Assembly (NCBI RefSeq): GCF_000379085.1
Contig: NZ_KB905378.1
Span: 2,113,699-2,177,698, forward strand
Origin: Halomicrobium katesii DSM 19301
GTDB lineage: Archaea; Halobacteriota; Halobacteria; Halobacteriales; Haloarculaceae
Length of the DNA stretch: 64,000 nucleotides
Direction of reading: 5' to 3'
In this document: one piece after another, positions 17,530 through 25,949 of the stretch
How the letters are laid out: each line of letters opens with the position of its first letter
Position numbering within the stretch: the first letter of the stretch is position 1
Position numbers and translations under genes: made by a program
The notes under the pieces: model-generated
What the model was told of the DNA's origin: nothing
What the model saw: the letters and a program-made list of their open reading frames with translations, nothing else
The model's database searches: none

Positions 17530-18741
17530 CTACTCGCGGAGGCGCTCGACGACGAGGTCGTCGAGATCCTCGCGAAGTTCGTCGACCGCGATCTCCTCGA
17601 AGACGGGCACGAAGAAGCCTTCCACCAGCATGTTCTCTGCGCTCTCGGGATCGACGCTGCGAGAGGTCATGTAGAACATGTCCTCCTCGTCGACCTGTCC
17701 GACGGTCGCCGAGTGGCTGGCTTCGGTGTCGTGGTTGTTGATGATCAGCTTCGGCGACGCGTCGGCCTCGCTCTCGTCTGAGAGCATCAGGGTGTTCTCC
17801 CGCTGGTAGGAGTTGGTGTCCCACGCCTCGCGGCCAACGTCTTGGACGCCCTCGTACACCGAGCGGGCGGCGTCGTCGAGGACGCCGCGGGTGACGAGGT
17901 CGGCCGTGGTGTGTTCGGCCTCGTGCCAGACCCGGGACGCGATGTCGAAGTGCTGGTCCTCGTGGCCGAAGAAGGCCCCGACGATCTGGGACTCCGAGGC
18001 GTCGCCGAGCAGGCGCGTCTCGACGTTGGACTTGGTCAGTCGAGAGCCGATGTTGCCCTCGATCCAGTCGACCGTGGCGTAGGTGCCGGCGTGGCCGCGC
18101 TTGACCTGGAAGTTGTAGCTGTCGTCGTCGAGGTTCTGGAGCGTGCCGTACTGGACGCTGCTGTTTTCCTCGGCGGCGACTTCGACGATGCCGGAGTAGT
18201 ACTGCTCGCCGTCGACGTTGGTGCCGGTGGTCTGGCGTTCGAGGATCGTCACGGACGAGGACTCCTCGGCGACGACCAGCGTGTAGTTGAACAGCGATCG
18301 GCTGTTCATCGTCGTCCGGATCTTCACGTCTTCGGCGTCGACGCCCTCGGGGACGTAGACGACCGTCCCGGCGCTAAACAGCGCCGTCGAGAGGGCCGTG
18401 AGGTAGTCCCGCTGGGTGTCGACGGCGGAGCCGAACTGCTCCTCGATCAGATCGCCGTGTTCGTCGAGCGCGTCGCTCCACGAGAGCACGTCGACGCCCT
18501 CCGCGTCGACGCGGTCTTTCTCCTCGTCCCAGTCGAGTGGGTCGACGAGCGTCTCGTAGTCGAGCGCGTCGAGGTTCGTCCAGTCTCGACCCGGCGTCCG
18601 GATCACGTCCGGCATGTCCAGCGAGTCGAGGGCCTCGTACGCGTCGAGACGCGTTTCGAGCAGCCACTCGGGCTCGTCGAGTTCCTCGGATATCTGCGTT
18701 ACCTGTTCTTCCGTGAGGTTGGCGTGTACCTGCGTACTCAT
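17530..18741 (-). CDS. sufD: Fe-S cluster assembly scaffold protein SufD
   Basis: A 403-residue component of the SufBCD complex that builds Fe-S clusters in the cytoplasm. It has the right-handed beta-helix core of the SufBD family with VVYVPEGVDAEDVKIRTTMN, FFGHEDQHFDIASRVWHEAEH and the carboxyl block SHSATVGQVDEEDMFYMTSRS. The ATG at 18741 starts fourteen bases after the stop of sufB, so it is the third gene of a sufC-sufB-sufD operon. The amino-terminal EPEWLLETRLDAYEAL matches SufB, as is usual in archaeal pairs. Confidence 0.95.
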   Translation of the reverse strand: MSTQVHANLTEEQVTQISEELDEPEWLLETRLDAYEALDSLDMPDVIRTPGRDWTNLDALDYETLVDPLDWDEEKDRVDAEGVDVLSWSDALDEHGDLIEEQFGSAVDTQRDYLTALSTALFSAGTVVYVPEGVDAEDVKIRTTMNSRSLFNYTLVVAEESSSVTILERQTTGTNVDGEQYYSGIVEVAAEENSSVQYGTLQNLDDDSYNFQVKRGHAGTYATVDWIEGNIGSRLTKSNVETRLLGDASESQIVGAFFGHEDQHFDIASRVWHEAEHTTADLVTRGVLDDAARSVYEGVQDVGREAWDTNSYQRENTLMLSDESEADASPKLIINNHDTEASHSATVGQVDEEDMFYMTSRSVDPESAENMLVEGFFVPVFEEIAVDELREDLDDLVVERLRE

Positions 18742-18755
18742 TGTCGATCCGGGAG

Positions 18756-20186
18756 TTACCCGAGGCTTCCCTCCATCTCCAGCTCGATGAGGCGGTTCAT
18801 CTCGACCGCGTACTCGATGGGCAGTTCCTCCGTGAGCGGTTCGATGAAGCCGGCGACGATCATCTGCTTGGCGTCGTCGTCGTCCAGACCGCGGCTCTGG
18901 AGGTAGAACACGTCCTCGTCGCCGATCTTGCCGACGGTCGCCTCGTGGGCCACGTCGACTTTCGACTCCTGAATCTCCATGTACGGCATCGTGTCCGACG
19001 TGGACTCGTTGTCGAACATCAGCGCGTCGCACTCGACGCTCGTCGAAGCTCCCTCCGCGCCGTCCGCGATGTGGACGAGGCCGCGGTAGTTCGTCCGGCC
19101 GCCGTCCTTGGAGATCGACTTCGACTCGATGGTCGACTTCGTGTCGGGTGCGTTATGATATACCTTCGCGCCGGTGTCGATGTTCTGGCCCTCGCCGGCC
19201 ATGGCGATCGTGATGTGGTTGTCCGTCGCGCCCGGTCCCTTGAGAACCGTCGAGGGGTACAGCATCGTCGCCTTCGACCCCATCGAACCGGACACCCACT
19301 CCATCGTCCCGTCGGCCTCGCAGATGGCGCGTTTGGTGTTGAGATTGTAGGTGTTTTTCGACCAGTTCTGGACCGTCGAGTACTGGACGTGAGCGTTCTC
19401 GCCGACGAAGACTTCCACGCCGCCGCTGTGGAGGTTGAACTCCGAGTACTTCGGGGCCGAACAGCCCTCGATGTAGTGGACCTCGGAACTCTCTTCGGCG
19501 ATGATGAGCGTGTGCTCGAACTGGCCCATCCCGTCGCTGTTCATCCGGAAGTACGCCTGAATCGGCATGTCGACCGACGTGTCTTCCGGGACGTAGACGA
19601 ACGAACCGCCCGACCAGATCGCGCCGTGGAGTGCAGCGAACTTGTTGTCGCTCGGGGGAACGGCCTTCGTCATGAAGTGCTCGCGGACGAGCTCTTCGTG
19701 CTCCTGGAGGGCCTTGTCCATGTCACAGAAGACGACGCCCTTCTCCTCCCACTGCTCCTGCATGTTCTGGTAGACGATCTCGGACTCGTACTGCGCGCCG
19801 ACGCCCGAGAGCGCGTTCTTCTCGGCTTCCGGGATGCCGAGCTTGTCGAAGGTGTCCTGGATCTCTTCGGGGAGATCGTTCCAGTCGTCGACGCCGCCGC
19901 GGGTCTCGATGTCCGGGCGGATGTAGGGAACGATCTCGTCGACGTCGATCTCCGAGAGGTCCGGTGCGCCCGGCCAGCCGTCCGGCATCGGCATCTGTTT
20001 GAACTGTTCGAGTGCCCGGAGCCGACGCTCCAGCATCCACTCGGGCTCGTCTTTGTCCTCCGAGATGACGCGGATCGTCTCCTCGGTCAGGCCCTTCTCG
20101 GCTTCGAAGGCGGACTTCTCCTCCTTTTTGAACTCGAAGCGCTTCTCCGTGTCTGTTTCCTTGATGTGGTCTTGATCTGAACTCAT
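18756..20186 (-). CDS. sufB: Fe-S cluster assembly protein SufB
   Basis: A 476-residue scaffold on which Fe-S clusters are built, working with SufC ATPase and SufD. Recognisable blocks are EPEWMLERRLRALEQF, SGGSFVYVPEDTSVDMPIQA, EGCSAPKYSEFNLHSGGVE with the conserved Cys, and the carboxyl SKVDVAHEATVGKIGDEDVF. Length is typical. It is preceded by 70 bases after sufC, containing a GTACTTAGG shared with the sufC upstream region, and followed at once by sufD. Confidence 0.97.
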   Translation of the reverse strand: MSSDQDHIKETDTEKRFEFKKEEKSAFEAEKGLTEETIRVISEDKDEPEWMLERRLRALEQFKQMPMPDGWPGAPDLSEIDVDEIVPYIRPDIETRGGVDDWNDLPEEIQDTFDKLGIPEAEKNALSGVGAQYESEIVYQNMQEQWEEKGVVFCDMDKALQEHEELVREHFMTKAVPPSDNKFAALHGAIWSGGSFVYVPEDTSVDMPIQAYFRMNSDGMGQFEHTLIIAEESSEVHYIEGCSAPKYSEFNLHSGGVEVFVGENAHVQYSTVQNWSKNTYNLNTKRAICEADGTMEWVSGSMGSKATMLYPSTVLKGPGATDNHITIAMAGEGQNIDTGAKVYHNAPDTKSTIESKSISKDGGRTNYRGLVHIADGAEGASTSVECDALMFDNESTSDTMPYMEIQESKVDVAHEATVGKIGDEDVFYLQSRGLDDDDAKQMIVAGFIEPLTEELPIEYAVEMNRLIELEMEGSLG

Positions 20187-20256
20187 GTTTTGTAGTCGTA
20201 CTTAGGGTTTGCTGGTTATGTGGGTTGTGCCGTAGACGGAACGCCGTCGTTCTGTC

Positions 20257-21186
20257 TCAGGCGGCCTCGTAGACTTCCTCGCGGACCCAGTCGTACCCCT
20301 TGTCCTCGAGCTTCTCGGCCAGTTCCGCGCCGCCGGATTTGGCGATCTCGCCGTCGATCATCACGTGGACGTGATCGGGCTCGACGTAGTCGAGGATGCG
20401 CTGGTAGTGGGTGATCTGGAGGACACCGGTGCCCTGCTCGTCGCGCAGCGCGTTGATGCCGTTGGAGACGTCCTGCAGGCGGTCGATGTCCAGCCCGGAG
20501 TCGATCTCGTCCAGCACGGCGATCGACGGTTCGAGGATCGCTGCCTGGAGGACCTCGTTTTGCTTCTTCTCGCCGCCGGAAAAGCCGGCGTTGAGGTAGC
20601 GGTTGGCGAACTTCTCGTCCATGTCGAGCTGTTCCATCTTCTCCTTGAGGAGCTGCTGGAACTCGGCGACGCTGACCTCGCCCTCGTCGGCGGGGCCTTC
20701 CATCGGGGAGCTGTCGTAGCCCGCTGCGTCCTCGTTGGTCGCTTCCTCGTCGGCCTCGCTCTCCTCGTCTTCCTCCTCGAACAGCTCTTCTTGCTCTTCG
20801 AGCTTGGCGTTGAGCGCCGTCCGAAGGAAGTTCACCATCGTGACGCCCTCGATCTCGGCCGGGTACTGGAAGCCGAGGAAGATACCGAGCGCCGCGCGCT
20901 CGTTGGGCTCTAGCTCCAGCAGGTTCCAGGTGCGCTGGTCGTCGTCGATCTCGATGTCCTCGGCGACGTCGCCGTCTTCGAGGTGGATGAGCACTTCACC
21001 GTCGGTCACCTCGTATTCGGGGTGGCCCGCGACGATCTTCGCCGTCGTCGACTTGCCCGATCCGTTGGGGCCCATCAGCGCGTGGATCTCGCCCGACTCG
21101 ACTTCGAGGTCGACGCCCCGAAGGATCCGTTCACCGCCGTCCTCTGCCACTTTCGCGTGGAGATTGTTGATTTCGAGTACTGCCAT
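20257..21186 (-). CDS. sufC: Fe-S assembly ATPase SufC
   Basis: ABC-type ATPase that drives the SufBD scaffold. The 309-residue protein has Walker A GPNGSGKST, a signature-like motif FSGGEKKQNE, Walker B SIAVLDEIDSGLD and the switch His in ITHYQRIL. It carries a very acidic insertion of about 50 residues (around 125-175, EEEDEESEADEEATNED) absent from bacterial SufC but usual for halophiles. First gene of the sufCBD operon. A palindromic DtxR-like site overlaps its predicted transcription start. Confidence 0.97.
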   Translation of the reverse strand: MAVLEINNLHAKVAEDGGERILRGVDLEVESGEIHALMGPNGSGKSTTAKIVAGHPEYEVTDGEVLIHLEDGDVAEDIEIDDDQRTWNLLELEPNERAALGIFLGFQYPAEIEGVTMVNFLRTALNAKLEEQEELFEEEDEESEADEEATNEDAAGYDSSPMEGPADEGEVSVAEFQQLLKEKMEQLDMDEKFANRYLNAGFSGGEKKQNEVLQAAILEPSIAVLDEIDSGLDIDRLQDVSNGINALRDEQGTGVLQITHYQRILDYVEPDHVHVMIDGEIAKSGGAELAEKLEDKGYDWVREEVYEAA

Positions 21187-21195
21187 AGTATGTAC

Positions 21196-21209
21196 TTAGG
21201 TCAACCGAA
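21196..21209 (-). promoter_or_regulatory. Putative DtxR-type operator at the suf promoter
   Basis: The 14-mer TTAGGTCAACCGAA is an imperfect palindrome (TTnGGT..ACCnAA) resembling iron boxes of the DtxR/IdeR family. It lies ten bases before the sufC ATG. A TATA-like TATTATG is at 21226-21233 on the minus strand, which places the expected transcription start at about 21203, inside the palindrome, where a repressor would block initiation. The longer GTACTTAGG recurs upstream of sufB at 20198-20206 without the second half-site. Assignment is inferred. Confidence 0.4.
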
Positions 21210-21359
21210 AAGATGGCCGTCACGCTCATAATACTTTCGCAATCCTCCGAAGTGTCTTTCGAGATCCGAAAATATTTTTCTCAGTTGCAGAACAGTCTCA
21301 CAGGGAGTGTCCCGTGGCTCTCTATTGCTCTCGGGACACCGCCTCGACCGGACGACGTG

Positions 21360-22439
21360 TTATCCGTCGTCGAGGCGCTGCCCGCAGTTCGGGCAGAATC
21401 TGATCTCCGTCCCCGGCGAGAACGTCGCGTTGCAGGTGCGACACCGCTGACCGACGGGACCCTCGTGCGCGGTGTCGATACCGGCCGGGTCCGAGACCTC
21501 GTCGTCGGGATCGTAGACCCGCGTCGTCTGGATGTGGACGGGGACGCTCCGTCCCTCGCCGCTGTCGGTCGTGCTGGATCGCGTCTGGCTGGTCGCGGTC
21601 GCCCGTCCGCCCGCGGCGCTGGCGGCCACCTGACCGAAGGGGTTGCGCTGGCCGGCACGCAGCGAGCCGCGGTCGACCGTCGGCTCGGACCACCTGACGT
21701 ACGCCGCCGCCAGCGACTGACAGACGAGGTATGCGCCGACGAGCACGGCCGGCGTCACTGCTCCGGCCGCCAGGAGCGCCGGAACGCCGACGGGACCGAG
21801 ATCGACGACACCGAAGAGTGCCGTGGGCACGCCGAGGACGGCCATCGCGTCCCGGACCATCGCGCCGGCACCGGCGACGGCACCGAGCTGGACGACGCCG
21901 GCCGTGGCGTAGGCCGAGAACGTCAGGAACGACGCGGCGTGGACCAGCCCGGGACGGGAAAACGAGAAGACCCGGTAGCTAAACGCCGCGGTGCGTGCGA
22001 GCAGCTGTGCGCCAGCGACGAAGGCGACCGCGTACGCCGGCCAGGCGATCGGCGAGACGATCGTAGCGGCCAGCGAAACGGCCAGGACGACCACTGGGGG
22101 CCACAGCAGGGTCCCCGGCGCGTCGAAGCGGTAGTGACTCTCGACGTTTCCGGAGACGTTTGTGACCCGACTCCGGAGCCGGAGCGTCGCCGCGAGCGCG
22201 GGCAACACGATCCAGGCGACGACGCCCCCGGCGAGGAGCGCCAGCGTCTGGGTCGAGGCCGTCCCGAGCGCGAGCGTGCGGCCCGCTTCCCTGGCACCCA
22301 GAGCGGCCGCCGCGGCCGTGCCGGCGACCCACCCGACGAAGCCGATCACGGCGAGTAGGCAATCGAGGAAGAACCACCGTTCGGTCTCGACGGCGAGTCG
22401 GGCGGACGCCGCCAGTTCGCGTCGACGTTGCTCGGCCAT
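21360..22439 (-). CDS. Membrane protein with C-terminal zinc ribbon
   Basis: A 359-residue protein with about seven or eight membrane segments (from about residue 20 to 250), a polar linker, and a carboxyl zinc ribbon with two Cys pairs (CRTC at about 331 and CPNCGQRL near the end). Architecture is common in haloarchaea but no transport or enzyme motif is evident. I start at the ATG at 22439 (MAEQRRREL); an ATG at 22457 would add six residues. It lies alone between sufC and the sensor kinase. Function unknown. Confidence 0.75.
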   Translation of the reverse strand: MAEQRRRELAASARLAVETERWFFLDCLLAVIGFVGWVAGTAAAAALGAREAGRTLALGTASTQTLALLAGGVVAWIVLPALAATLRLRSRVTNVSGNVESHYRFDAPGTLLWPPVVVLAVSLAATIVSPIAWPAYAVAFVAGAQLLARTAAFSYRVFSFSRPGLVHAASFLTFSAYATAGVVQLGAVAGAGAMVRDAMAVLGVPTALFGVVDLGPVGVPALLAAGAVTPAVLVGAYLVCQSLAAAYVRWSEPTVDRGSLRAGQRNPFGQVAASAAGGRATATSQTRSSTTDSGEGRSVPVHIQTTRVYDPDDEVSDPAGIDTAHEGPVGQRCRTCNATFSPGTEIRFCPNCGQRLDDG

Positions 22440-22483
22440 CGATGTGCTCTTGCACACTCGGTGGCATAGCCCTTACGACACTT

Positions 22484-24559
22484 TCACGACCGTTCGACGT
22501 CGGTGATCTCGAACCGTGCGCCGCCGTTGGACCCGGTCGTCGCGGTGATCGTCCACCCGTGTGCCGTGACGATGTCTCGGACCAGCGAGAGCCCGAATCC
22601 CGTCCCGTCCTGTGCGGTCGTGTACCCCGTCTCGAACACGTCGGACCGTTCGGTCTCGGGGATCCCCGGACCGTCGTCTTCGACGTAGAAGCCGGGTTCG
22701 TCGGTGAGTGGTCCGATCCGAACGGTGACGTTCTCGCCCCCGTGTTCGACGGCGTTCGTGATCAGGTTCTCAAGGACGTGGGCCAGCCGTTCTCTGTCGG
22801 CCAGCACGGTGAACGCTCCCTCGAACGCCGTCTCCAGCGTCGCCGACGCCGTCTGTACCGTCTGCCAGCACCGGTGAGCGATCTCCGGGACCGAGACCGG
22901 CTCGCGGTCGCTCACCGAGTGGCCCTGCCGGGCGAGCGCCAGCGTCTCCTCGATAATTGCGGCCATCCGTTCGAGGGCCTGCTGGGCCGTCGCGAGGTGA
23001 TCGTCGTCGCGGTCGTTCCGGACGTACTCGACGCGTCCGAGCGCGACGTTGAGCGGGTTGCGGAGGTCGTGGCTCACGATGCTGGTGAACTCTTCGAGGC
23101 GCTCGTTCTTCCGTTCGAGCTCTCGGGCCTGTTCTCTGAGGCGGTCTTCCTGTTCGGTCCGCTCCAGTGCCGCGACGATCCCCATCGAGAGCACCTCCCC
23201 CAGTGCGACGTCGACGGAGTCGAAGGCATCCGGCTCGCGTGCGGACGCGACGAAGACGCCGTAGTCGTCCAGCGGATAGATGATCACGCTTCGGACGTTC
23301 GTCGCCTCGCTCAACTGATCGTGCTCGGCCGTGTCCTCGACGACGGCCGGCCGGCCGCGGCCGTACGTCTCCCAGACGAACGTATCGATGGGATCGTCGT
23401 CGTGTGCCCGATAGCTCGGCACTTCGCCGATCACCTCCCACACGCGCTCGTTGACCGCCGTCGGTTCGAGCACGTCGCCGTCCCGGATGTGAATGCCGGC
23501 GAGTGGCAGCGTGAGCGCGTCCTCGGCCGCGTTCACTGCGACGTTTGCGATCTGGGACTGGGACTGTGCGCCGATCAGCCGCGTCGTCCGCTGTTGGAGC
23601 CGCTTGATTCGCTGCTCTCGCGAGACGTGCTCGCTCACGTCCGTCGACAGACCGATGAGCGTCGTTCTCTCGTCTTCCAGCAGCCCGGAGCGGTTTCTGA
23701 ACCACCTGCTCTCGTCGCTGTCGGCCGGCTCCAGGCGGTACTCGAGTTCGACGCTGTCTCGTTGCCCGATCGTGACCGCCTGTATCTGCTCGACGAGGCG
23801 CTCTCTGTCGTCGGGATGGACGAACCCGTCGACGAACTCCGAGAGCGGATATTCGGTGTCTCGATCGAGACCGACGATCCGTTCGACCGGTCCGAACAGC
23901 CGGAGCGTCCGAGCGGAGACGTTCACCGTCCAGAGCACCGAATCGGTCGCGTCCAGCACGAACGAGAGACGCTCGTCGAGATCCTCCAGGGCGACGGGCG
24001 CTTCGGCGTCTGCTTCGGTCGGCTCACAGCGAGTCGTCGATCCACTGCTCGTGACGGCCGAGTAGACCGGCTCCGGGGAGCGAAACCGCGTCAGCGAAGA
24101 CCCGACGTACAGGGCGACCGCTTCGAGCCACTCTCGATCCGACTCGGTGAACGCCATCGGATCGGCGGCGGTCGCAAAGACGACGCCGACGCCGTCGATC
24201 GGGACGCTGAGCACCGATCGCGTGGCGTCGCTGGGACTCCTCCTGCCGTCCCCGGTCGGTCTTCTCGTGGTCGACCCGTCGTCGGCGAGGTCGCCGACGA
24301 GATAGGAGTCGCCGTCTCGGACGGCGAGTGACTGGTAGTCCCAGCCGGGCCGGTCTCGGAGATCCTCGACGGTGGCCCCGTCGTCGCTGACTGCCACCGG
24401 CTCCAGGCCACCATCGGTGTCTAGCGAGATCACACAGCGATCTGCATCGAGCCGGTCGAGACAGGCGTCGACCACTCGGTCGTACACGTCGTCGGGAGTC
24501 TTCGCGGACAGGAGGCCGGTCAGCATGGACTGATCGACACGGGCTGCCGGGCCACTCAT
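22484..24559 (-). CDS. Soluble GAF-PAS-GAF sensor histidine kinase
   Basis: A 691-residue cytoplasmic two-component kinase without membrane segments. Domain order: GAF (about 15-150, DADRCVISLDTDGG), PAS (about 195-310, with EYRLEPADSDESRWFRNRSG), second GAF (about 325-455), coiled coil, HisKA with phospho-acceptor His at about 497 (IVSHDLRNPLN), and HATPase with LENLITNAVEHG, VEDDGPGIPE and GTGFGLSLV. Input signal is unknown; the GAF and PAS folds can bind small ligands, haem or flavin. No response regulator is adjacent. Its start lies 79 bases from a 322-bp foldback element. Confidence 0.92.
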   Translation of the reverse strand: MSGPAARVDQSMLTGLLSAKTPDDVYDRVVDACLDRLDADRCVISLDTDGGLEPVAVSDDGATVEDLRDRPGWDYQSLAVRDGDSYLVGDLADDGSTTRRPTGDGRRSPSDATRSVLSVPIDGVGVVFATAADPMAFTESDREWLEAVALYVGSSLTRFRSPEPVYSAVTSSGSTTRCEPTEADAEAPVALEDLDERLSFVLDATDSVLWTVNVSARTLRLFGPVERIVGLDRDTEYPLSEFVDGFVHPDDRERLVEQIQAVTIGQRDSVELEYRLEPADSDESRWFRNRSGLLEDERTTLIGLSTDVSEHVSREQRIKRLQQRTTRLIGAQSQSQIANVAVNAAEDALTLPLAGIHIRDGDVLEPTAVNERVWEVIGEVPSYRAHDDDPIDTFVWETYGRGRPAVVEDTAEHDQLSEATNVRSVIIYPLDDYGVFVASAREPDAFDSVDVALGEVLSMGIVAALERTEQEDRLREQARELERKNERLEEFTSIVSHDLRNPLNVALGRVEYVRNDRDDDHLATAQQALERMAAIIEETLALARQGHSVSDREPVSVPEIAHRCWQTVQTASATLETAFEGAFTVLADRERLAHVLENLITNAVEHGGENVTVRIGPLTDEPGFYVEDDGPGIPETERSDVFETGYTTAQDGTGFGLSLVRDIVTAHGWTITATTGSNGGARFEITDVERS

Positions 24560-24637
24560 GTAACGACATCTACTTATTCCGAGGGTCCCAAATAGTTACC
24601 CCTTAGTGTGTAAATTGTTGGCTGATACTTTCGCGCC

Positions 24638-24959
24638 GGTAGTGTTCAGATAAGCGACTGCATCAGTGGACTTGTAGACACCGAAAGCCCTCGTGCAGTT
24701 GCGGTCCCGGGACCCACGCTGCGCTCCAGTAGGTGCTTGCGGGGTCCGGGTTCCCGCAACTGCACTCGCCCTTTCATCCGCCAGGGTTCAGACGATCAAA
24801 TAGCCGATACCTGGCGGATGAAAGGGCGAGGCTCGGTCGGCGGTTCTGCGGCGGCACTATCCGAGCGTAGTGAGGATATCCGCCACAGAACCGCCGAGCG
24901 GGCCGAGGGCTTTCGGTGCTTCACTTCCGCCACTCTCGATCTCTTATCTGAACACCGCC
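24638..24959. mobile_element. 322-bp foldback MITE-like element with cloverleaf interior
   Basis: The element has 17-bp terminal inverted repeats (GGTAGTGTTCAGATAAG left; the right end matches at 15 of 17) and is bounded by a perfect 8-bp direct repeat TTCGCGCC (24630-24637 and 24960-24967), the mark of transposition. Inside, a perfect 15-bp stem (24679-24693 with 24904-24918) encloses three hairpins with no bases between the first two boundaries: 24694-24704/24754-24764 (11 bp, then more pairing), 24765-24785/24810-24830 (21 bp perfect) and 24831-24848/24886-24899 (14 bp pairing). No protein is plausible. The 8-bp duplication and GGT ends resemble the ISH6 family, by recollection only. Confidence 0.85.
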
Positions 24960-25006
24960 TTCGCGCCACCCCCGAGTACTTTCACCGACGCCGACGACGA
25001 GCCGCT

Positions 25007-25465
25007 ATGGCCGGCAACTACTACGAGGCGTTCACGGTCGGCGAGACGATCACACACCCCCGCAGCCGAACCGTCTCGGAGAGCGACAACCAGCGCTTTT
25101 GCGACATGACGATGAACCAGCAGCCCCTCCACCTCGACGCCGAGTTCGCCGCCGAAACCGACTTCGGCGAACGGGTCGTTAACGGGCTCTACACGCTCTC
25201 GCTGGCGGTCGGACTGACGATCCCGGAGACGACCGACGGGACCATCGTCGCCAACCTCGGTTACGACGAGGTCGAACACCCCGCGCCGGTGTTTCACGGC
25301 GACACGATCCGAGCGGAAACGACCGTGACCGACAAGCGCGAGACCAGCGACGGCGACCGCGGTGTCGTGACGATGTCCGTCGACGTGTTCACGCAAGACG
25401 ACACGCTCGTTTGCTCGTTCGAACGGACGGTCCTCGCCGAGAAGCGACCCGACCAGCGCCCCTAA
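25007..25465 (+). CDS. MaoC-like hot-dog fold dehydratase/enoyl-CoA hydratase
   Basis: A 152-residue MaoC-type (R)-specific hydratase expected to add water to enoyl-CoA or a related acyl substrate. Features: the amino-terminal YYEAFTVGETITHPRSRTV, the hydratase block with DNQRFCDMTMNQQPLHLDAEFA, which supplies the catalytic Asp/His region, and PAPVFHGDTIRAETTV. Start at ATG 25007; the MITE-like element ends only 39 bases upstream, so promoter elements further out were probably displaced. Stop overlaps the convergent gene by four bases. Substrate is not predictable; mesaconyl-CoA or beta-hydroxyacyl-CoA hydratase are both possible. Confidence 0.85.
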   Translation: MAGNYYEAFTVGETITHPRSRTVSESDNQRFCDMTMNQQPLHLDAEFAAETDFGERVVNGLYTLSLAVGLTIPETTDGTIVANLGYDEVEHPAPVFHGDTIRAETTVTDKRETSDGDRGVVTMSVDVFTQDDTLVCSFERTVLAEKRPDQRP

Positions 25466-25806
25466 AAGAGCAGCGTGTAGTTGACCAGAGAGGCCGCGAG
25501 CCAGGGGAGCGCGAGTCCCAGCGGGATGACCGGCCCGTACTCCGGGCGGTACTCGCGTGCCAGTCCCGCGGTCCCGAGTACCAGCACCTTCACGAGACCG
25601 AGGACGGCGAACCCGACGTGTTCGAACGCGTACCCCATGATCGGGTTCCCCTCGCTGAACCCCGACTGCAGTCCGACGTACGTCAGAACCACGTCGAGGG
25701 TCAGGGTCGACAGCGCGACGAGCCACAGTTCGAGCTCGACGGTCGACAGTTCCAGATAGCGATGCTCCAGCCACGCACGTGTCGACGGTACGATGTACTG
25801 ATCCAT
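25462..25806 (-). CDS. Small membrane protein, DUF5658-like
   Basis: A 114-residue protein with a polar head of about 25 residues and three to four membrane helices (LWLVALSTLTLDVVLTYVG, FAVLGLVKVLVLGTAGLA, a final segment near the end). The motif GLQSGFSEGNPIMGYAFEHVG between the first two helices is what I associate with the DUF5658 family of prokaryotic membrane proteins. No known activity. It converges on the MaoC gene with a four-base overlap. ATG at 25806 (MDQYIVPSTRAW) is chosen over an in-frame upstream codon. Confidence 0.72.
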   Translation of the reverse strand: MDQYIVPSTRAWLEHRYLELSTVELELWLVALSTLTLDVVLTYVGLQSGFSEGNPIMGYAFEHVGFAVLGLVKVLVLGTAGLAREYRPEYGPVIPLGLALPWLAASLVNYTLLF

Positions 25807-25949
25807 TCGTCCACCCACCCAGGGTTCTCTCTGCGAACCGCCTCGCAGCTAGGTCGACAGTGGCGCTACTGGTTCAAATAGTTCGGTGTTGGCAGACCGA
25901 TCGCGAGCGCCGCGCCCGCGGTGAGCCCCGACTCGCGGTCGACGCACCG

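Noticed and set aside
24737-25006. Upstream in-frame extension of the MaoC gene
   Set aside because: It would translate through the hairpins of the foldback element; the conserved start is at 25007.
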